Positions 27,279 through 36,532 of a DNA stretch of 64,000 nucleotides are shown piece by piece. The notes below the pieces were generated by a model. That model did not search any database. It saw nothing but the letters and a program-made list of their open reading frames with translations, and was not told where the DNA came from. The position numbers and the translations under genes were made by a program. Source of the stretch: Rhodocyclales bacterium (lineage in GTDB: Bacteria > Pseudomonadota > Gammaproteobacteria > Burkholderiales > Rhodocyclaceae). Position 1 is the first letter of the stretch, and the number at the start of each line of letters is the position of its first letter. The stretch covers positions 248,001 to 312,000 of the forward strand of contig JACRPA010000005.1 of the NCBI GenBank assembly GCA_016214145.1, written 5' to 3'.

Positions 27279-27312
27279 AAAAGCCCCCTGGCGAACCCAG
27301 GGGGCTTTTTCT
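27279..27312 (+). terminator. Rho-independent terminator of pilA
   Basis: A perfect 12-bp stem AAAAGCCCCCTG (27279-27290) pairs with 27298-27309, with a 7-base loop and a T-rich tail. It is suited to a highly expressed pilin gene. Confidence 0.9.
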
Positions 27313-27325
27313 TTCAGCCTTACAC

Positions 27326-29353
27326 TTGCGCATCCCTCTTCTTTCCGCACTTGCGGCCTTCATCGCAGGCGTGTTCCTGGCCATCCTCTACGGGCCGGGT
27401 CTGCAGGGCGGGTTTTTCTTTGATGACGAACCGAGCATCCTGTACGCAGATGGCATCCGTCTGGAAAGCCTCACCACCGAGTCGCTGCGTGAAGCCCTCG
27501 CGAGCGGACGTTCCGGGCCCTCCGGGCGCCCCGTTGCGCAACTGAGTTTCGCCCTCAACCACTATTTCAGCGGCTTCGATCCCTTCGCCTTCAAGGCGAC
27601 CAATCTGGCCATCCACGCCGCCTGCGGCCTTCTGGTGTTCTGGCTGGCCCTGCGTCTGTTAAAAGCAGGTTCATCCGGGAGCGCTGTAGCTCATGTAGGA
27701 GCGGGCTTGCCCGCGATTGCGCCCCGCAGGAAGTACCCTTGGGGTGCAGTCGCCAATATCGCGGGCAAGCCCGCTCCTACAGGGGGCTCAGTTCGAGCCG
27801 CCGTCGTTTTGGCGATCTTGTGGCTGCTGCATCCGTTGCAGCTCACACCGGTCCTGCACGTCGTGCAGCGCATGACCAGCTTGTCGGCCTTCTTCCTCCT
27901 CGCCGCGCTGCTGCTGCATATCGGGGCGCGCGAACGGGGCGGGCGCGCCGGGTGGGCGGGCCTCCTGCTGGCCTGGGGCGTCCTCTGGCCCTTGTCCTGC
28001 TTCAGCAAGGAAACCGGCGTGCTTTTTCCCCTGTTTGCGCTGGCCTGGGAACTGATCGTCCGGCGCAGCGCGCGCGGCGGACTCGATCGCTTCGCGCGCG
28101 CATTCGCCGTCCTCTGCGGGCTGACTTTGGCGGCAGGCATCCTTTATTCACTGTCGCCGGCCGGCCAATGGCTGTGGGCCGGTTACGCCTATCGTGATTT
28201 CACGCTCGTCGAACGCCTGCTTACCGAGGGGCGCGTGCTGTGGTTCTACCTGTCCCTCATCCTGCTGCCGCGCCTGGAGGCGTTCGGCCTCTACCACGAC
28301 GACATCGCCGTTTCCACCGGCCTGTTCGTACCCTGGACGACGCTGCCCGCCTGGGTGGGGCTGGCCGGCCTTGCCTGGCTGGCCTGGCGCGCCCGGGCGA
28401 AGGCGCCGCTCGTCGCGTTTGGCATCGCCTGGTTCCTCATCGGCCACGGGCTGGAATCCACCGTCCTGCCGCTGGAAATCGTCCATGAACACCGCAATTA
28501 CCTGCCCTTGTTCGGCATCCTGCTGGCCGGCATTGCGGGGCAGATGCGCCTGCTGGAGAGATCCGGCCCGCCGAGGGTGCTCGGCCTTGCGCTGGCGTCT
28601 GCGGCGTTGATCTATCTGCCTTTCGTCACGGCGCTGCGCGCGCACCAGTTCGGCGATGAAATCCGGCGCACGCAGATCGAGGCCCAGCATCACCGCGGTT
28701 CCGCCCGGGCCCAGTACGAGGCGGGGCGGGCCCTGGCAGGCCATGCGGAGGCCGTTCGGCCGGAAACACCGGCGTATTCCTTCGCACGCGCCCATTACGA
28801 GCGCGCGGGAGAACTCGACCCGGCCTTCAAGTACGGCTTGCTGGGACTTGTGCACCTGTACTGCAAGGCCGGGCAGGAGGTTGAGCAAGCGTGGATCGGG
28901 GAACTCGCCCGCCGCCTGCGCGACACCCCTTTCGGCCCCGGCGACATCACGGTGATGCATGCCCTCAAGAATATGTCGATTTCCGGGGAGCTTTGCCTCA
29001 AGCGCGGGGAGGTTGAGCGGCTATTTCAGGCGGCGCAGGCCAACACGACTGCAGCGACATACACACGGGCCGACCTGCATTCGTGGCTGGCGGATTATCT
29101 CGTTCTGCATGAGCGCGATCTTCCGGCAGCCCAGGTTGAACTGGATCGCGCGCTGGCGCTCGCGCCGTATAATCCCGGCAATCTGCTGAAGCAGGCGCAA
29201 CTGGCCATTCTACGGGGGCGTCTGGTCGACGCCCGAGGGATGTTGGATAGAGTGGAGAAGCTGCCGTTGAAGCGCTCCGAGAAGGAAATGCTGTCCGGTT
29301 TGAGGCGCTGTCTGGCTAACAATCAGACCGGGACGGCGTGCGTCGTCAAATAG
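27326..29353 (+). CDS. Polytopic GT-C-like glycosyltransferase/TPR protein, with in-frame REPIN insertion
   Basis: A 675-residue membrane protein, probably from a TTG start. An N-terminal helix is followed by GGFFFDDEPSIL, with the acidic pair found in the first loop of GT-C mannosyltransferase-like proteins. About ten membrane helices follow, including WLLHPLQLTPVLHVVQRMTS, and then a TPR-containing C-terminus (about 440-675). The residues around 123-155 are encoded by an 86-bp REPIN-like element that keeps the frame and lies in a loop between helices. Being just after pilA and before several glycosyltransferase genes, it may glycosylate pilin or polymerise a glycan. Start and substrate are uncertain. 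Confidence 0.8.
   Translation: MRIPLLSALAAFIAGVFLAILYGPGLQGGFFFDDEPSILYADGIRLESLTTESLREALASGRSGPSGRPVAQLSFALNHYFSGFDPFAFKATNLAIHAACGLLVFWLALRLLKAGSSGSAVAHVGAGLPAIAPRRKYPWGAVANIAGKPAPTGGSVRAAVVLAILWLLHPLQLTPVLHVVQRMTSLSAFFLLAALLLHIGARERGGRAGWAGLLLAWGVLWPLSCFSKETGVLFPLFALAWELIVRRSARGGLDRFARAFAVLCGLTLAAGILYSLSPAGQWLWAGYAYRDFTLVERLLTEGRVLWFYLSLILLPRLEAFGLYHDDIAVSTGLFVPWTTLPAWVGLAGLAWLAWRARAKAPLVAFGIAWFLIGHGLESTVLPLEIVHEHRNYLPLFGILLAGIAGQMRLLERSGPPRVLGLALASAALIYLPFVTALRAHQFGDEIRRTQIEAQHHRGSARAQYEAGRALAGHAEAVRPETPAYSFARAHYERAGELDPAFKYGLLGLVHLYCKAGQEVEQAWIGELARRLRDTPFGPGDITVMHALKNMSISGELCLKRGEVERLFQAAQANTTAATYTRADLHSWLADYLVLHERDLPAAQVELDRALALAPYNPGNLLKQAQLAILRGRLVDARGMLDRVEKLPLKRSEKEMLSGLRRCLANNQTGTACVVK
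27695..27780. repeat. REPIN-like element inside a coding sequence
   Basis: Perfect 22-bp inverted ends, GTAGGAGCGGGCTTGCCCGC plus GA (27695-27716) and its complement (27759-27780), enclose 42 bases. The end sequence looks like the Pseudomonas-type REP rather than the GTAGGTCGG family seen elsewhere in the window. Its translation (VGAGLPAIAPRR...IAGKPAPT) is read through without a stop. Confidence 0.92.
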
Positions 29354-29359
29354 GATGTC

Positions 29360-30226
29360 ATGACCATGGAAACCCGCATATCCGTCATCATCCCCGCCCG
29401 CGACGAGGCAGCGGCGCTGCCGGCCTGCCTGCGGGGGGTGATCGAGGCAGTTCCCGGTTGCGAACTGATCGTGGTGGATGACGGCTCGACGGACGGCACC
29501 GCCGCCATCGCCGCGGAGTTTGGCGCGCGCGTCATTTCCCACCCGTATCCCAAAGGAAACGGCGCGGCGGTGAAAACCGGCGCGCGTGCCGCCACGGGCG
29601 ACATCCTGGTGTTCATGGATGCCGACGGCCAGCATCGTCCCGAGGACATGCCGCGTCTCCTGGCGAAGCTGGAGGAGGGCTACGACATGGCGGTCGGCGC
29701 GCGCGGCATGCAGGACCACGCCGGTGCGCACAGGGGATTCGCCAACGCCGTCTTCAACCGGCTGGCCAGCTGGATGGTGAACCATCGCGTGGACGACCTC
29801 ACCTCGGGCTTCCGCGCCGTGCGCGCGGAGCGGTTCCGCCGCTTCATCTACCTGCTGCCCAACAGCTTCTCCTACCCGACCACCTGCACGATGAGCTTTT
29901 TCCGGGCCGGGTTCGGCGTCGCCTACGTCTCGGTCAGCATGCCGCCGCGCATCGGCCGAAGCCACATCCGCCCCTTCCGCGACGGCGTGCGTTTCATCCT
30001 CATCATCATCAAGATCGGCACCCTCTATTCACCGCTGAAGCTGTTCCTGCCGATTGCCGGCGCCTTTTTTGCAACCGGGCTCGGTTACTACACCTACACT
30101 TACCTCACGTCGCACCGCTTCACCAACATGAGCGCGCTGTTGTTCATCACGTCGGTGCTGGTCTTCCTGATCGGGCTGGTGTCCGAGCAGATCACGATGC
30201 TCACCTACAAGGACAGTGATCAATAA
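29360..30226 (+). CDS. Family 2 glycosyltransferase, dolichol-phosphate-mannose synthase-like, with membrane tail
   Basis: A 288-residue protein with a GT2 catalytic domain (about 1-215): ISVIIPARDEAAALP, VVDDGSTDGT, the metal motif MDADGQHRPED, and DLTSGFRAVRA. Two C-terminal membrane helices follow (about 225-245 and 255-275). Such enzymes move a sugar from a nucleotide donor to a polyprenyl phosphate on the cytoplasmic face. It lies seven bases after the preceding GT-C-like gene and could supply that enzyme with lipid-linked sugar. A second ATG six bases downstream is an alternative start. Confidence 0.9.
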   Translation: MTMETRISVIIPARDEAAALPACLRGVIEAVPGCELIVVDDGSTDGTAAIAAEFGARVISHPYPKGNGAAVKTGARAATGDILVFMDADGQHRPEDMPRLLAKLEEGYDMAVGARGMQDHAGAHRGFANAVFNRLASWMVNHRVDDLTSGFRAVRAERFRRFIYLLPNSFSYPTTCTMSFFRAGFGVAYVSVSMPPRIGRSHIRPFRDGVRFILIIIKIGTLYSPLKLFLPIAGAFFATGLGYYTYTYLTSHRFTNMSALLFITSVLVFLIGLVSEQITMLTYKDSDQ

Positions 30227-31442
30227 TCCCGCCGGGGTCCGCCCCCGCCTGCTGGTGCTGACGTCGACTTTCCCGCGCTGGGAGGGCGATGCGGAACCGG
30301 GCTTCGTGTTCGACCTGTGCCGCCATCTTGCCGCGGCGCAGGATGTCACGGTGCTGGCGCCTCATGCGCCCGGAGCCCGGCCGCAGGAAACGTTGGCAGG
30401 CGTCAGGGTGGTCCGCTTCCGCTACGGCCCCGAGCGCTGGGAGAAACTCGCCTACGGCGGCGGGATCATGGCGAACCTGCGCAGGAACGCATGGCTTTAT
30501 TTCATGCTCCCGCCGTTTTTCCTCGCCCAGCTTCTCGCCCTCCTGGGCTTGATGCGTCGCGTTCAGCCCGTGGCGGTGCATGCGCACTGGATCGTGCCGC
30601 AGGGCATCGTTCTGGCCGCCGCGGGGATGCTGAGCCGCGCGAGGGCGAGAGTGATTTGCACGGCCCACGGCAGCGATGTGTCGGCCCTGCGGGGCGGCTT
30701 CTGGCGGCGCCTGAGGCGGTGGGTGGCGAGGCGCTGCGAGCGCATCGTGGCGGTAAGCGAGGCGCTGAAGGCGCAACTGGTGGAAGAAGGATGCCCCGCC
30801 GAACGGATCGAGGTGATCCCGATGGGGACCGATCTGCATGGCCTGTTCGTGCCGGACGGGAGTCCCCGCCGCCGGGCCGAGATTCTTTTCGTCGGGCGCC
30901 TGGTGCCGGGCAAGGGGGCGGACATCCTTTTGCGCGCCCTGCCGGCCATACTGGCCAGACAGCCGGAGGCGACGCTGACGGTGGTGGGCGGCGGGCCGGA
31001 GCGGGATAAGCTGGCCGATCTGGCGCAGCGGCTGCGGGTCGGAGAGCGTGTGTCCTTCACCGGCCCCGTCGCCCATGCGGCGCTGGCCGCGCACTATCGC
31101 AGGGCCGCGCTGCTGGTGCTGCCCTCGCGCGAGGAGGGATTCGGCCTCGTGCTCGTGGAGGCCCTGGGTTGCGGCTGCCCGGTCGTGGCCAGCGACCTGC
31201 CGGCAATCCGCGGCCTGTTGAATGAAGGGCGGGCCGGCAGGCTGTTCCGCCCCGGCGATGCCGGGGACCTGGCGCTGGCGGTTGCCGAGCTGCTGACGGA
31301 CGGCGATGCGCGCAATGCGATGGCGGAAAGAGGGCGGCAGCATGCCCTGTCCCGCTACGACTGGCATTCCAACGCCCAACGCTATGCCGCGATGCTGATG
31401 CCGCACGAGGCGGCGAGTGAAGGCGGAGCCGGCCATGCGTGA
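30216..31442 (+). CDS. Family 4 glycosyltransferase (GT-B)
   Basis: A 408-residue protein from a GTG start inside the end of the previous gene (11-base overlap). The N-terminal half has LLVLTSTFPRWEGD and HAHWIVPQG. The C-terminal half has the donor-site motifs FVGRLVPGKG, VVGGGPERDKL and SREEGFGLVLVEALGCGCPV, with the two Glu residues of the retaining GT4 E-x7-E pattern. It probably adds a sugar during assembly of a surface glycan. Neighbours are glycosyltransferases and a methyltransferase read in the same direction. Confidence 0.9.
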   Translation: MINNPAGVRPRLLVLTSTFPRWEGDAEPGFVFDLCRHLAAAQDVTVLAPHAPGARPQETLAGVRVVRFRYGPERWEKLAYGGGIMANLRRNAWLYFMLPPFFLAQLLALLGLMRRVQPVAVHAHWIVPQGIVLAAAGMLSRARARVICTAHGSDVSALRGGFWRRLRRWVARRCERIVAVSEALKAQLVEEGCPAERIEVIPMGTDLHGLFVPDGSPRRRAEILFVGRLVPGKGADILLRALPAILARQPEATLTVVGGGPERDKLADLAQRLRVGERVSFTGPVAHAALAAHYRRAALLVLPSREEGFGLVLVEALGCGCPVVASDLPAIRGLLNEGRAGRLFRPGDAGDLALAVAELLTDGDARNAMAERGRQHALSRYDWHSNAQRYAAMLMPHEAASEGGAGHA

Positions 31443-32133
31443 TGCGCTGAGGCGTTTCCTGCGCGATCCTTTCGGCACCCTGGCGCGCGCCTGCCACAAA
31501 CTGCTGATCGCGCCGCGGCGCTACGCCATCGGGGACGATTACGATGCCGCGCGCTATTGGGAGGACCGCTTCCTCAGGAGAGGGCCCTCGCTGCGCAGTG
31601 TCGGCGACGAGGGCATGACCGAAGCGGAAATCCGCGCGGCCTATGCCTCCCAGGCCGGCGAGATTTTCGGCATGCTGGAACGGGCGGGGGTCGTGCTGTC
31701 ACGGGCCCGCCTGCTGGAAATCGGCTGCGGCAACGGCTACTACGCGGAACTGATGCGCGGGCGCGGCCTGGCGCATTACCGGGGTTTCGATATCACGGAT
31801 GCATTCTTCCCGATGCTGCGGGAGAGATTTCCGGGATTCGATTATGTCCGCGGGGACATCACTGCGGACAGGGTGGCCGGGGAATTCGACGTGGTGCTGA
31901 TGATCGATGTCGTCGAGCATATCGTCACCGAAGCGAAGTTCATGTCGGCCCTTGCCAATGTGAGCGCCACGATGGCGAAAGGCGGTGTGCTGGCCCTGGC
32001 GCCCGTGGCGCCGCGCGGCCGGCGCTCGCTGTTCTACGTCCGTTTCTGGACGGAGGAAGACGTGCTGCGCGGCCTGCCGGATTTCCAGATAGTGGAGCGC
32101 AGCGGCCGGGCCTTGCTCCTGAGGAAGACGTGA
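31435..32133 (+). CDS. Class I SAM-dependent methyltransferase
   Basis: A 232-residue protein with SAM motif LLEIGCGNGYYAEL near residue 95, the acidic FDIT end of strand two, and VVLMIDVVEHI. The ATG at 31435 has GGAG six bases ahead; a GTG at 31417 is also possible. It overlaps the preceding glycosyltransferase gene by eight bases and the next one by GTGA. Its place inside a glycosyltransferase run suggests methylation of a glycan. Confidence 0.82.
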   Translation: MRDALRRFLRDPFGTLARACHKLLIAPRRYAIGDDYDAARYWEDRFLRRGPSLRSVGDEGMTEAEIRAAYASQAGEIFGMLERAGVVLSRARLLEIGCGNGYYAELMRGRGLAHYRGFDITDAFFPMLRERFPGFDYVRGDITADRVAGEFDVVLMIDVVEHIVTEAKFMSALANVSATMAKGGVLALAPVAPRGRRSLFYVRFWTEEDVLRGLPDFQIVERSGRALLLRKT

Positions 32134-33170
32134 GCACGACAGGCTTGCCGGCATCCGGCGGGGGCGTGACCTGTTCCGTCTGCATCGCCAACTTCAACGG
32201 GATGAGCCTGATCGATGCCTGCATCGCATCGGTGCGGACGCAGGACTGCGATTTTGCCGTCGAGATCATCGTGCACGATGATGCTTCGACGGATGGTTCC
32301 GCCGCGCACATTGCTGCCCGCCACCCGGACGTGCGCCTGATCGCAAGCCGTGAGAACGCCGGTTTCTGCGTCGCCAACAACCGCATGGCCGGCGCGGCGC
32401 GGGGCGAGTACCTGCTGCTCCTCAACAACGACGCGACACTGCTCCCGGGAGCCCTTGCCGCGCTGATGCACGAAGCCCGGCGGTTGCAGCGCCCCGCCAT
32501 TCTTTCCCTGCCGCAATACGATGCGGACACCGGAGAGCTGCTGGACATAGGCAGCCTGCTCGATCCTTTCTTCAATGCGGTGCCCAACCATGATCCGCAA
32601 CGCCAGGATGTGGGGATGGTGGCGGGCGCCTGCCTGTGGATTCCGAAGCGCCTGTGGGACGAACTGGGCGGCTTTCCGGAGTGGTTCGGTTCCATCGGTG
32701 AGGACCTGTACCTGTGCTGCCGGGCGCGGCTGGAGGGACATCCGGTACGGGCGCTGGCGGTGTCCGGCTATCGGCACGGAGTGGGGGCGAGTTTCGGCGG
32801 GGGCAAGGTGCGCGGCGGGCGCCTGTCGTCGACTTTCCGGCGGCGCGCCCTGTCGGAGCGGAACAGGACCTGCGTCATGGCGATGACCTGCCCGGGCCCT
32901 GTGGCGCAATTGCTGCTGCCCCTCCATCTGGCCCTGCTTATGATCGAGGGCGTGGCGCTTTCCCTGCTCAATCGCGATCGCGCCTTTCTCACCGAGATCT
33001 ATCTTCCCGTGTTTCGGGCGCTCTTTCGCCAGCGCGGGCTACTGCTGCAGGGGCGGCGGTCAACTTTGGCCAGACGCAAGCTCGGAGTGTTCCGCTTCCT
33101 CGCCGTTTTCGTGGCAACCCCTCACAAACTGAGGATGTTCTTGCGGCATGGCCTGCCACAGGTGAAGTGA
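32130..33170 (+). CDS. Family 2 glycosyltransferase
   Basis: A 346-residue GT-A protein (rhamnosyltransferase-like) from a GTG overlapping the previous stop (GTGA). Motifs: CSVCIANFNGMSLI, VHDDASTDGS, LLLLNNDATLLPGAL and GMVAGACLWIPKRLWDELGG, then GEDLYLCCRARLEGH. The C-terminal third has one or two hydrophobic segments (LLLPLHLALLMIEGVALSL) for membrane contact. It is likely to extend a surface polysaccharide. Confidence 0.9.
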   Translation: MSTTGLPASGGGVTCSVCIANFNGMSLIDACIASVRTQDCDFAVEIIVHDDASTDGSAAHIAARHPDVRLIASRENAGFCVANNRMAGAARGEYLLLLNNDATLLPGALAALMHEARRLQRPAILSLPQYDADTGELLDIGSLLDPFFNAVPNHDPQRQDVGMVAGACLWIPKRLWDELGGFPEWFGSIGEDLYLCCRARLEGHPVRALAVSGYRHGVGASFGGGKVRGGRLSSTFRRRALSERNRTCVMAMTCPGPVAQLLLPLHLALLMIEGVALSLLNRDRAFLTEIYLPVFRALFRQRGLLLQGRRSTLARRKLGVFRFLAVFVATPHKLRMFLRHGLPQVK

Positions 33171-33259
33171 TCCTTAACCTGCAAGGATTACCCTCTAGGC
33201 AAGGGGGTTCCGGCAAGGGGATCTGTAAAATGCCAATACGGCACCGAGGGGAGATGCAC

Positions 33260-33559
33260 ATGATCCTGAGTTGGTTCAATGCAAAGGAGGCGGAGGATTT
33301 CGGTCACGGTTTGGCCGAATTCTATGACAGTCAATCCAAGATCAATGCAAAGGCAAGCAATCATAAGGCTGCTGAAAAACAGCAAAAGCTGGTTTCTCAG
33401 GTATTAATGAAAGCTCAGCAATTCAAGACAAACCATACCCTGAATGCCTATCAAAAAGCGAAGCTTGGAAATGCCTTCAAATGGAAGTTGCGTGATCTGG
33501 GCCACGAGACCGAACTTGTCGACATGATGACCAAGGATTTATTGCTTGCCTTGCGATAG
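33260..33559 (+). CDS. Small conserved-looking protein of unknown function
   Basis: A 99-residue basic, helical protein (starts MILSWFNAKEAEDFGHGLAE; ends TKDLLLALR) with no known motif, signal or membrane segment. GAGGGGAG at 33246-33253 lies seven bases before this ATG; another ATG at 33254 overlaps that site. Codons are more A/T-rich than in its neighbours (many AAA, CAA, AAT), as in the TPR gene that follows, so the two may have arrived together. An extended -10-like TGTAAAAT at 33223-33230 could be its own promoter. I do not recognise a function. Confidence 0.75.
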   Translation: MILSWFNAKEAEDFGHGLAEFYDSQSKINAKASNHKAAEKQQKLVSQVLMKAQQFKTNHTLNAYQKAKLGNAFKWKLRDLGHETELVDMMTKDLLLALR

Positions 33560-33593
33560 CCGACTAGTGCCGTTTCCATTCTAGGATATTTCG

Positions 33594-35249
33594 ATGCTCA
33601 AATGGATCAGAAATGCCTTGTCCGGCAAGGAGCGTGTCGATGTCGCCACGGAACCGGAAGCAACCGCCGTTAATGCAGAACAGGTGGAGGGCGAGCTACA
33701 ACGTGGAGCCCGATATCTCAACGCGGGTGATTTCAAGCAGGCGGAAGAATGCTTCAGTCGTGTGATGCGGGCCGATACCAATAACGTCGATGCTCATTTC
33801 CTGCTGGGCTCGGCACTACAAGCACAGGGACGCCTAATGGAAGCGATTGCGAGCTATCGGACTGCTGCGACAATCCGGCCCGCACTTGTCGAAGCTCATG
33901 TGGCGATGGGTGAGTTGCTGTCCAGTCAAGGAAATCTGGATGCGGCAATCCGCGCGTACCGTGCTGCGCTCGCCGTTCGATCTGACTATGCCGAACTCCA
34001 TTCGAACCTGGGCGCCATTTATCGGAAGCGTGGGCTTTCGGATCAAGCGGAGGCTTGCTATCGCGAGGCGATAAAGCTCAAGCCGGATTTTTACGTGGCA
34101 CATTTCAATCTTGGCAATTTGCTGCGGAATCGGGGGAAGTTGGCCGAGGCCGAGGCCTGCTATCGCGACGCACTGGGATCCAATCCGGATCTTATCCAGG
34201 CCCACCATAATCTGGGCGATACGCTGAAGGATATGGGCAGGTTCGATGAGGCTTTCTCCTGTTATGACCGTTCCCTTGCCTTAGCCCCCGACTATCCCGT
34301 CTCGATCTGGCATCGAACGATGTTGTGGCTGCTGACAGGTGACTTTCAGCATGGCTTGCCCGGGTATGAATACCGATGGAAACTGTTGAACGAAGAGAAG
34401 CCGCGCCATTTCACCCAGCCATTGTGGCTGGGGGATGCCGATATTCGCGGGAAGACCATCCTGCTATATGCGGAGAAGGGATTCGGCGACACGATCCAGT
34501 TTGTTCGCTATGCAAGTCGGGTGGCGGCGCTGGGCGCCAAGGTCATCCTGGAAATCCAGCCACAGCTGAAATCGCTGCTGTCGGCGTATCCGGGCATGGA
34601 GAAAATCGTTGCAAGAGGCGAGCAATTGCCTGCTTTCGATTATCAGTGCCCATTGATGAGCTTGCCCCTGGCGTTCAAGGAGGAAGTGGGTACCATTCCG
34701 GTCGAGAGCCGCTACATTGCGGCGCCGCCGGATCGGGCGGCATATTGGGCCGACCGGCTTGGGCAACAGGGTTCTCCGCGCATCGGCATCGTCTGGTCCG
34801 GCAACATCGGACAATCAAATGATCTGAATCGCTCGATGGAATTGGGGACGTTGGCTCAGTTGATATCCGGCACGAATTTTCATTTTTTTGGACTGGTCAA
34901 GGATGTGAGAAAAGCCGATCAGTCCTTGCTGGGATCGCTGCCAAACGTTACCGACCTGTCTCTGCAACTGACCGATTTCGCCGAGACGGCAGCGATTATC
35001 GAAAACATGGATTTGGTGATCACGGTGGATACTTCGGTGGCTCACCTGGCCTGCGCCTTGGGAAAACCAACCTGGATCATGCTGTCCTTCGTGCCTGACT
35101 GGCGGTGGCTGCTGATCCGCCCGGATAGTCCATGGTATCCGTCAGCAATGTTGTTCAGACAGCCGGTGTTCAACGATTGGGACAGCGTTATCAAGTTGCT
35201 GCGAGCGGAACTCAATCAGTTCAGCGCCCGCCGTTCAGCACCCACCTGA
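33594..35249 (+). CDS. TPR protein with glycosyltransferase family 9-like domain
   Basis: A 551-residue soluble protein. About six tetratricopeptide repeats occupy residues 30-245 (for example AHFNLGNLLRNRGKLAEAEA). The C-terminal half resembles heptosyltransferase/GT9 GT-B folds: LLYAEKGFGDTIQFVRYA, RIGIVWSGN, NMDLVITVDTSVAHLACALG and VPDWRWLL. Such TPR-GT9 proteins are often found in glycan or flagellin glycosylation loci. Its end overlaps, tail to tail, the WbsX-like gene by 29 bases. Confidence 0.85.
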   Translation: MLKWIRNALSGKERVDVATEPEATAVNAEQVEGELQRGARYLNAGDFKQAEECFSRVMRADTNNVDAHFLLGSALQAQGRLMEAIASYRTAATIRPALVEAHVAMGELLSSQGNLDAAIRAYRAALAVRSDYAELHSNLGAIYRKRGLSDQAEACYREAIKLKPDFYVAHFNLGNLLRNRGKLAEAEACYRDALGSNPDLIQAHHNLGDTLKDMGRFDEAFSCYDRSLALAPDYPVSIWHRTMLWLLTGDFQHGLPGYEYRWKLLNEEKPRHFTQPLWLGDADIRGKTILLYAEKGFGDTIQFVRYASRVAALGAKVILEIQPQLKSLLSAYPGMEKIVARGEQLPAFDYQCPLMSLPLAFKEEVGTIPVESRYIAAPPDRAAYWADRLGQQGSPRIGIVWSGNIGQSNDLNRSMELGTLAQLISGTNFHFFGLVKDVRKADQSLLGSLPNVTDLSLQLTDFAETAAIIENMDLVITVDTSVAHLACALGKPTWIMLSFVPDWRWLLIRPDSPWYPSAMLFRQPVFNDWDSVIKLLRAELNQFSARRSAPT

Positions 35250-36516
35250 CGAACCGGCGCAGGCGGGGATAGCCTTTCAGCCAGCCGCTCAGCCTGCCGA
35301 GCAGTAGGTAGGCGTGATAGGCGAGCACTGCGCGCAGGTCGGCGAGCAGCCTGCGCTGGGCATCGTTCGAGAAGGCCGGATCGGGCGTTTCGGAGAAGCC
35401 GCGCGCCCGGGCGGGATCGTTGCGGGCGCTCAGGGTCGCTTCCAGGTAGCGCCGCTGGAATTTCCGGTCGGGCTCCAGATGGCAGCCTTCGGCCCATTCG
35501 TTCCAGGCGTTGATGAATACCAGCCTCTCCCGGCCGGGAAAATCCTGCATGGTTTTCTGGATGGCCTGCGCCAGCCAGTGCTCATAGTTCTCGGGTGAAC
35601 TCCCCAGCACGATGACGCCGCGATTGCCCGTCCGGGGCGTGTTGTCCCACGCGGGGAAAACGCCCTTGAACACATTCGCGTCCCGGTACTGCCTCCCCAG
35701 GTAGGCCTGGGCGATCTCGCGGTACTCCACGGCGTAGCCGCCGAAGGGTTCGTGGAAGGCGATATTCCTTGCCACGTTTCTGGATTGCAGGTTGTGGGGC
35801 GGAAATTCCACGCCGCTGTCGAAGCCGAACTGGGCATAGTCCAGATTGCCGTGCGTCAGCGCCGCGCAGATGTGAATCTCGCCGATGCCGGCCGTACGGC
35901 AATGGTCCCGCCAGACGGCCGCCGTTTTCCTGGCATCGGGCAGATGCTGGGGACGGTAGACGATCAGGAACGGCGCACCGTCCACGCGGATGTAGCGGGG
36001 ATCGGAAAAGAAGGGAATCAGGCTCCTGATGAAGTTGAGGTCGTCATCCGGCAGGTAGCGCTGGGCAATGAGGATCTCGTGCTCGGCGGCATCCCACCGC
36101 CTCGTCCAGTTCTCGTTGGCCCAGCACAGGCAGAAGGGCATGTCGCTTGCCGGATCCGCCAGCATGTCGTCGAGCGGCTGGTTGAGCAGGCGCGTTCCCG
36201 AGAACCAGTAGTAGTGATAGCAGAAGCCGTCGATGCCGTATTCCCTGGCCACCCGGATCTGGTCCTGGCGGGTGGCGCGCACGCGCAGATCATAGAAGCC
36301 GAAATCGGACGGGAGATGGGGTTGGTAATGCCCTTCGAACAGGGGCTTCGCCTTGGTGACGTTGGTCCACTCCGTGAACCCCTTGCCCCACCATTTGTCG
36401 TTTTCCGGAATCGGATGAAATTGCGTGAGGTAGAAGGCGAGCAGGCGCGGCGGGCATGGCGTCAGCCCGGAACTGCCTGGCCGCCCTGCCTCGCCGCTTG
36501 CCGTCGTGTCGCTCAT
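35221..36516 (-). CDS. WbsX-like glycosyltransferase (glycoside hydrolase 99-like fold)
   Basis: A 431-residue protein with hallmarks of the WbsX family found in O-antigen loci: LLAFYLTQFHPIPENDKWWG, GFTEWTNVTKAKP, YGIDGFCYHYYWFSGTRLL, CLCWANENWTRRWD, FINAWNEWAEG. WbsX proteins are annotated as glycosyltransferases, though the fold is close to GH99/GH71 enzymes, so the reaction is uncertain. The ATG at 36516 was chosen over an in-frame TTG three bases upstream. It is the last gene of the minus-strand export operon. Confidence 0.87.
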   Translation of the reverse strand: MSDTTASGEAGRPGSSGLTPCPPRLLAFYLTQFHPIPENDKWWGKGFTEWTNVTKAKPLFEGHYQPHLPSDFGFYDLRVRATRQDQIRVAREYGIDGFCYHYYWFSGTRLLNQPLDDMLADPASDMPFCLCWANENWTRRWDAAEHEILIAQRYLPDDDLNFIRSLIPFFSDPRYIRVDGAPFLIVYRPQHLPDARKTAAVWRDHCRTAGIGEIHICAALTHGNLDYAQFGFDSGVEFPPHNLQSRNVARNIAFHEPFGGYAVEYREIAQAYLGRQYRDANVFKGVFPAWDNTPRTGNRGVIVLGSSPENYEHWLAQAIQKTMQDFPGRERLVFINAWNEWAEGCHLEPDRKFQRRYLEATLSARNDPARARGFSETPDPAFSNDAQRRLLADLRAVLAYHAYLLLGRLSGWLKGYPRLRRFVRWVLNGGR

Positions 36517-36532
36517 CAATCGGGATTTCCGT

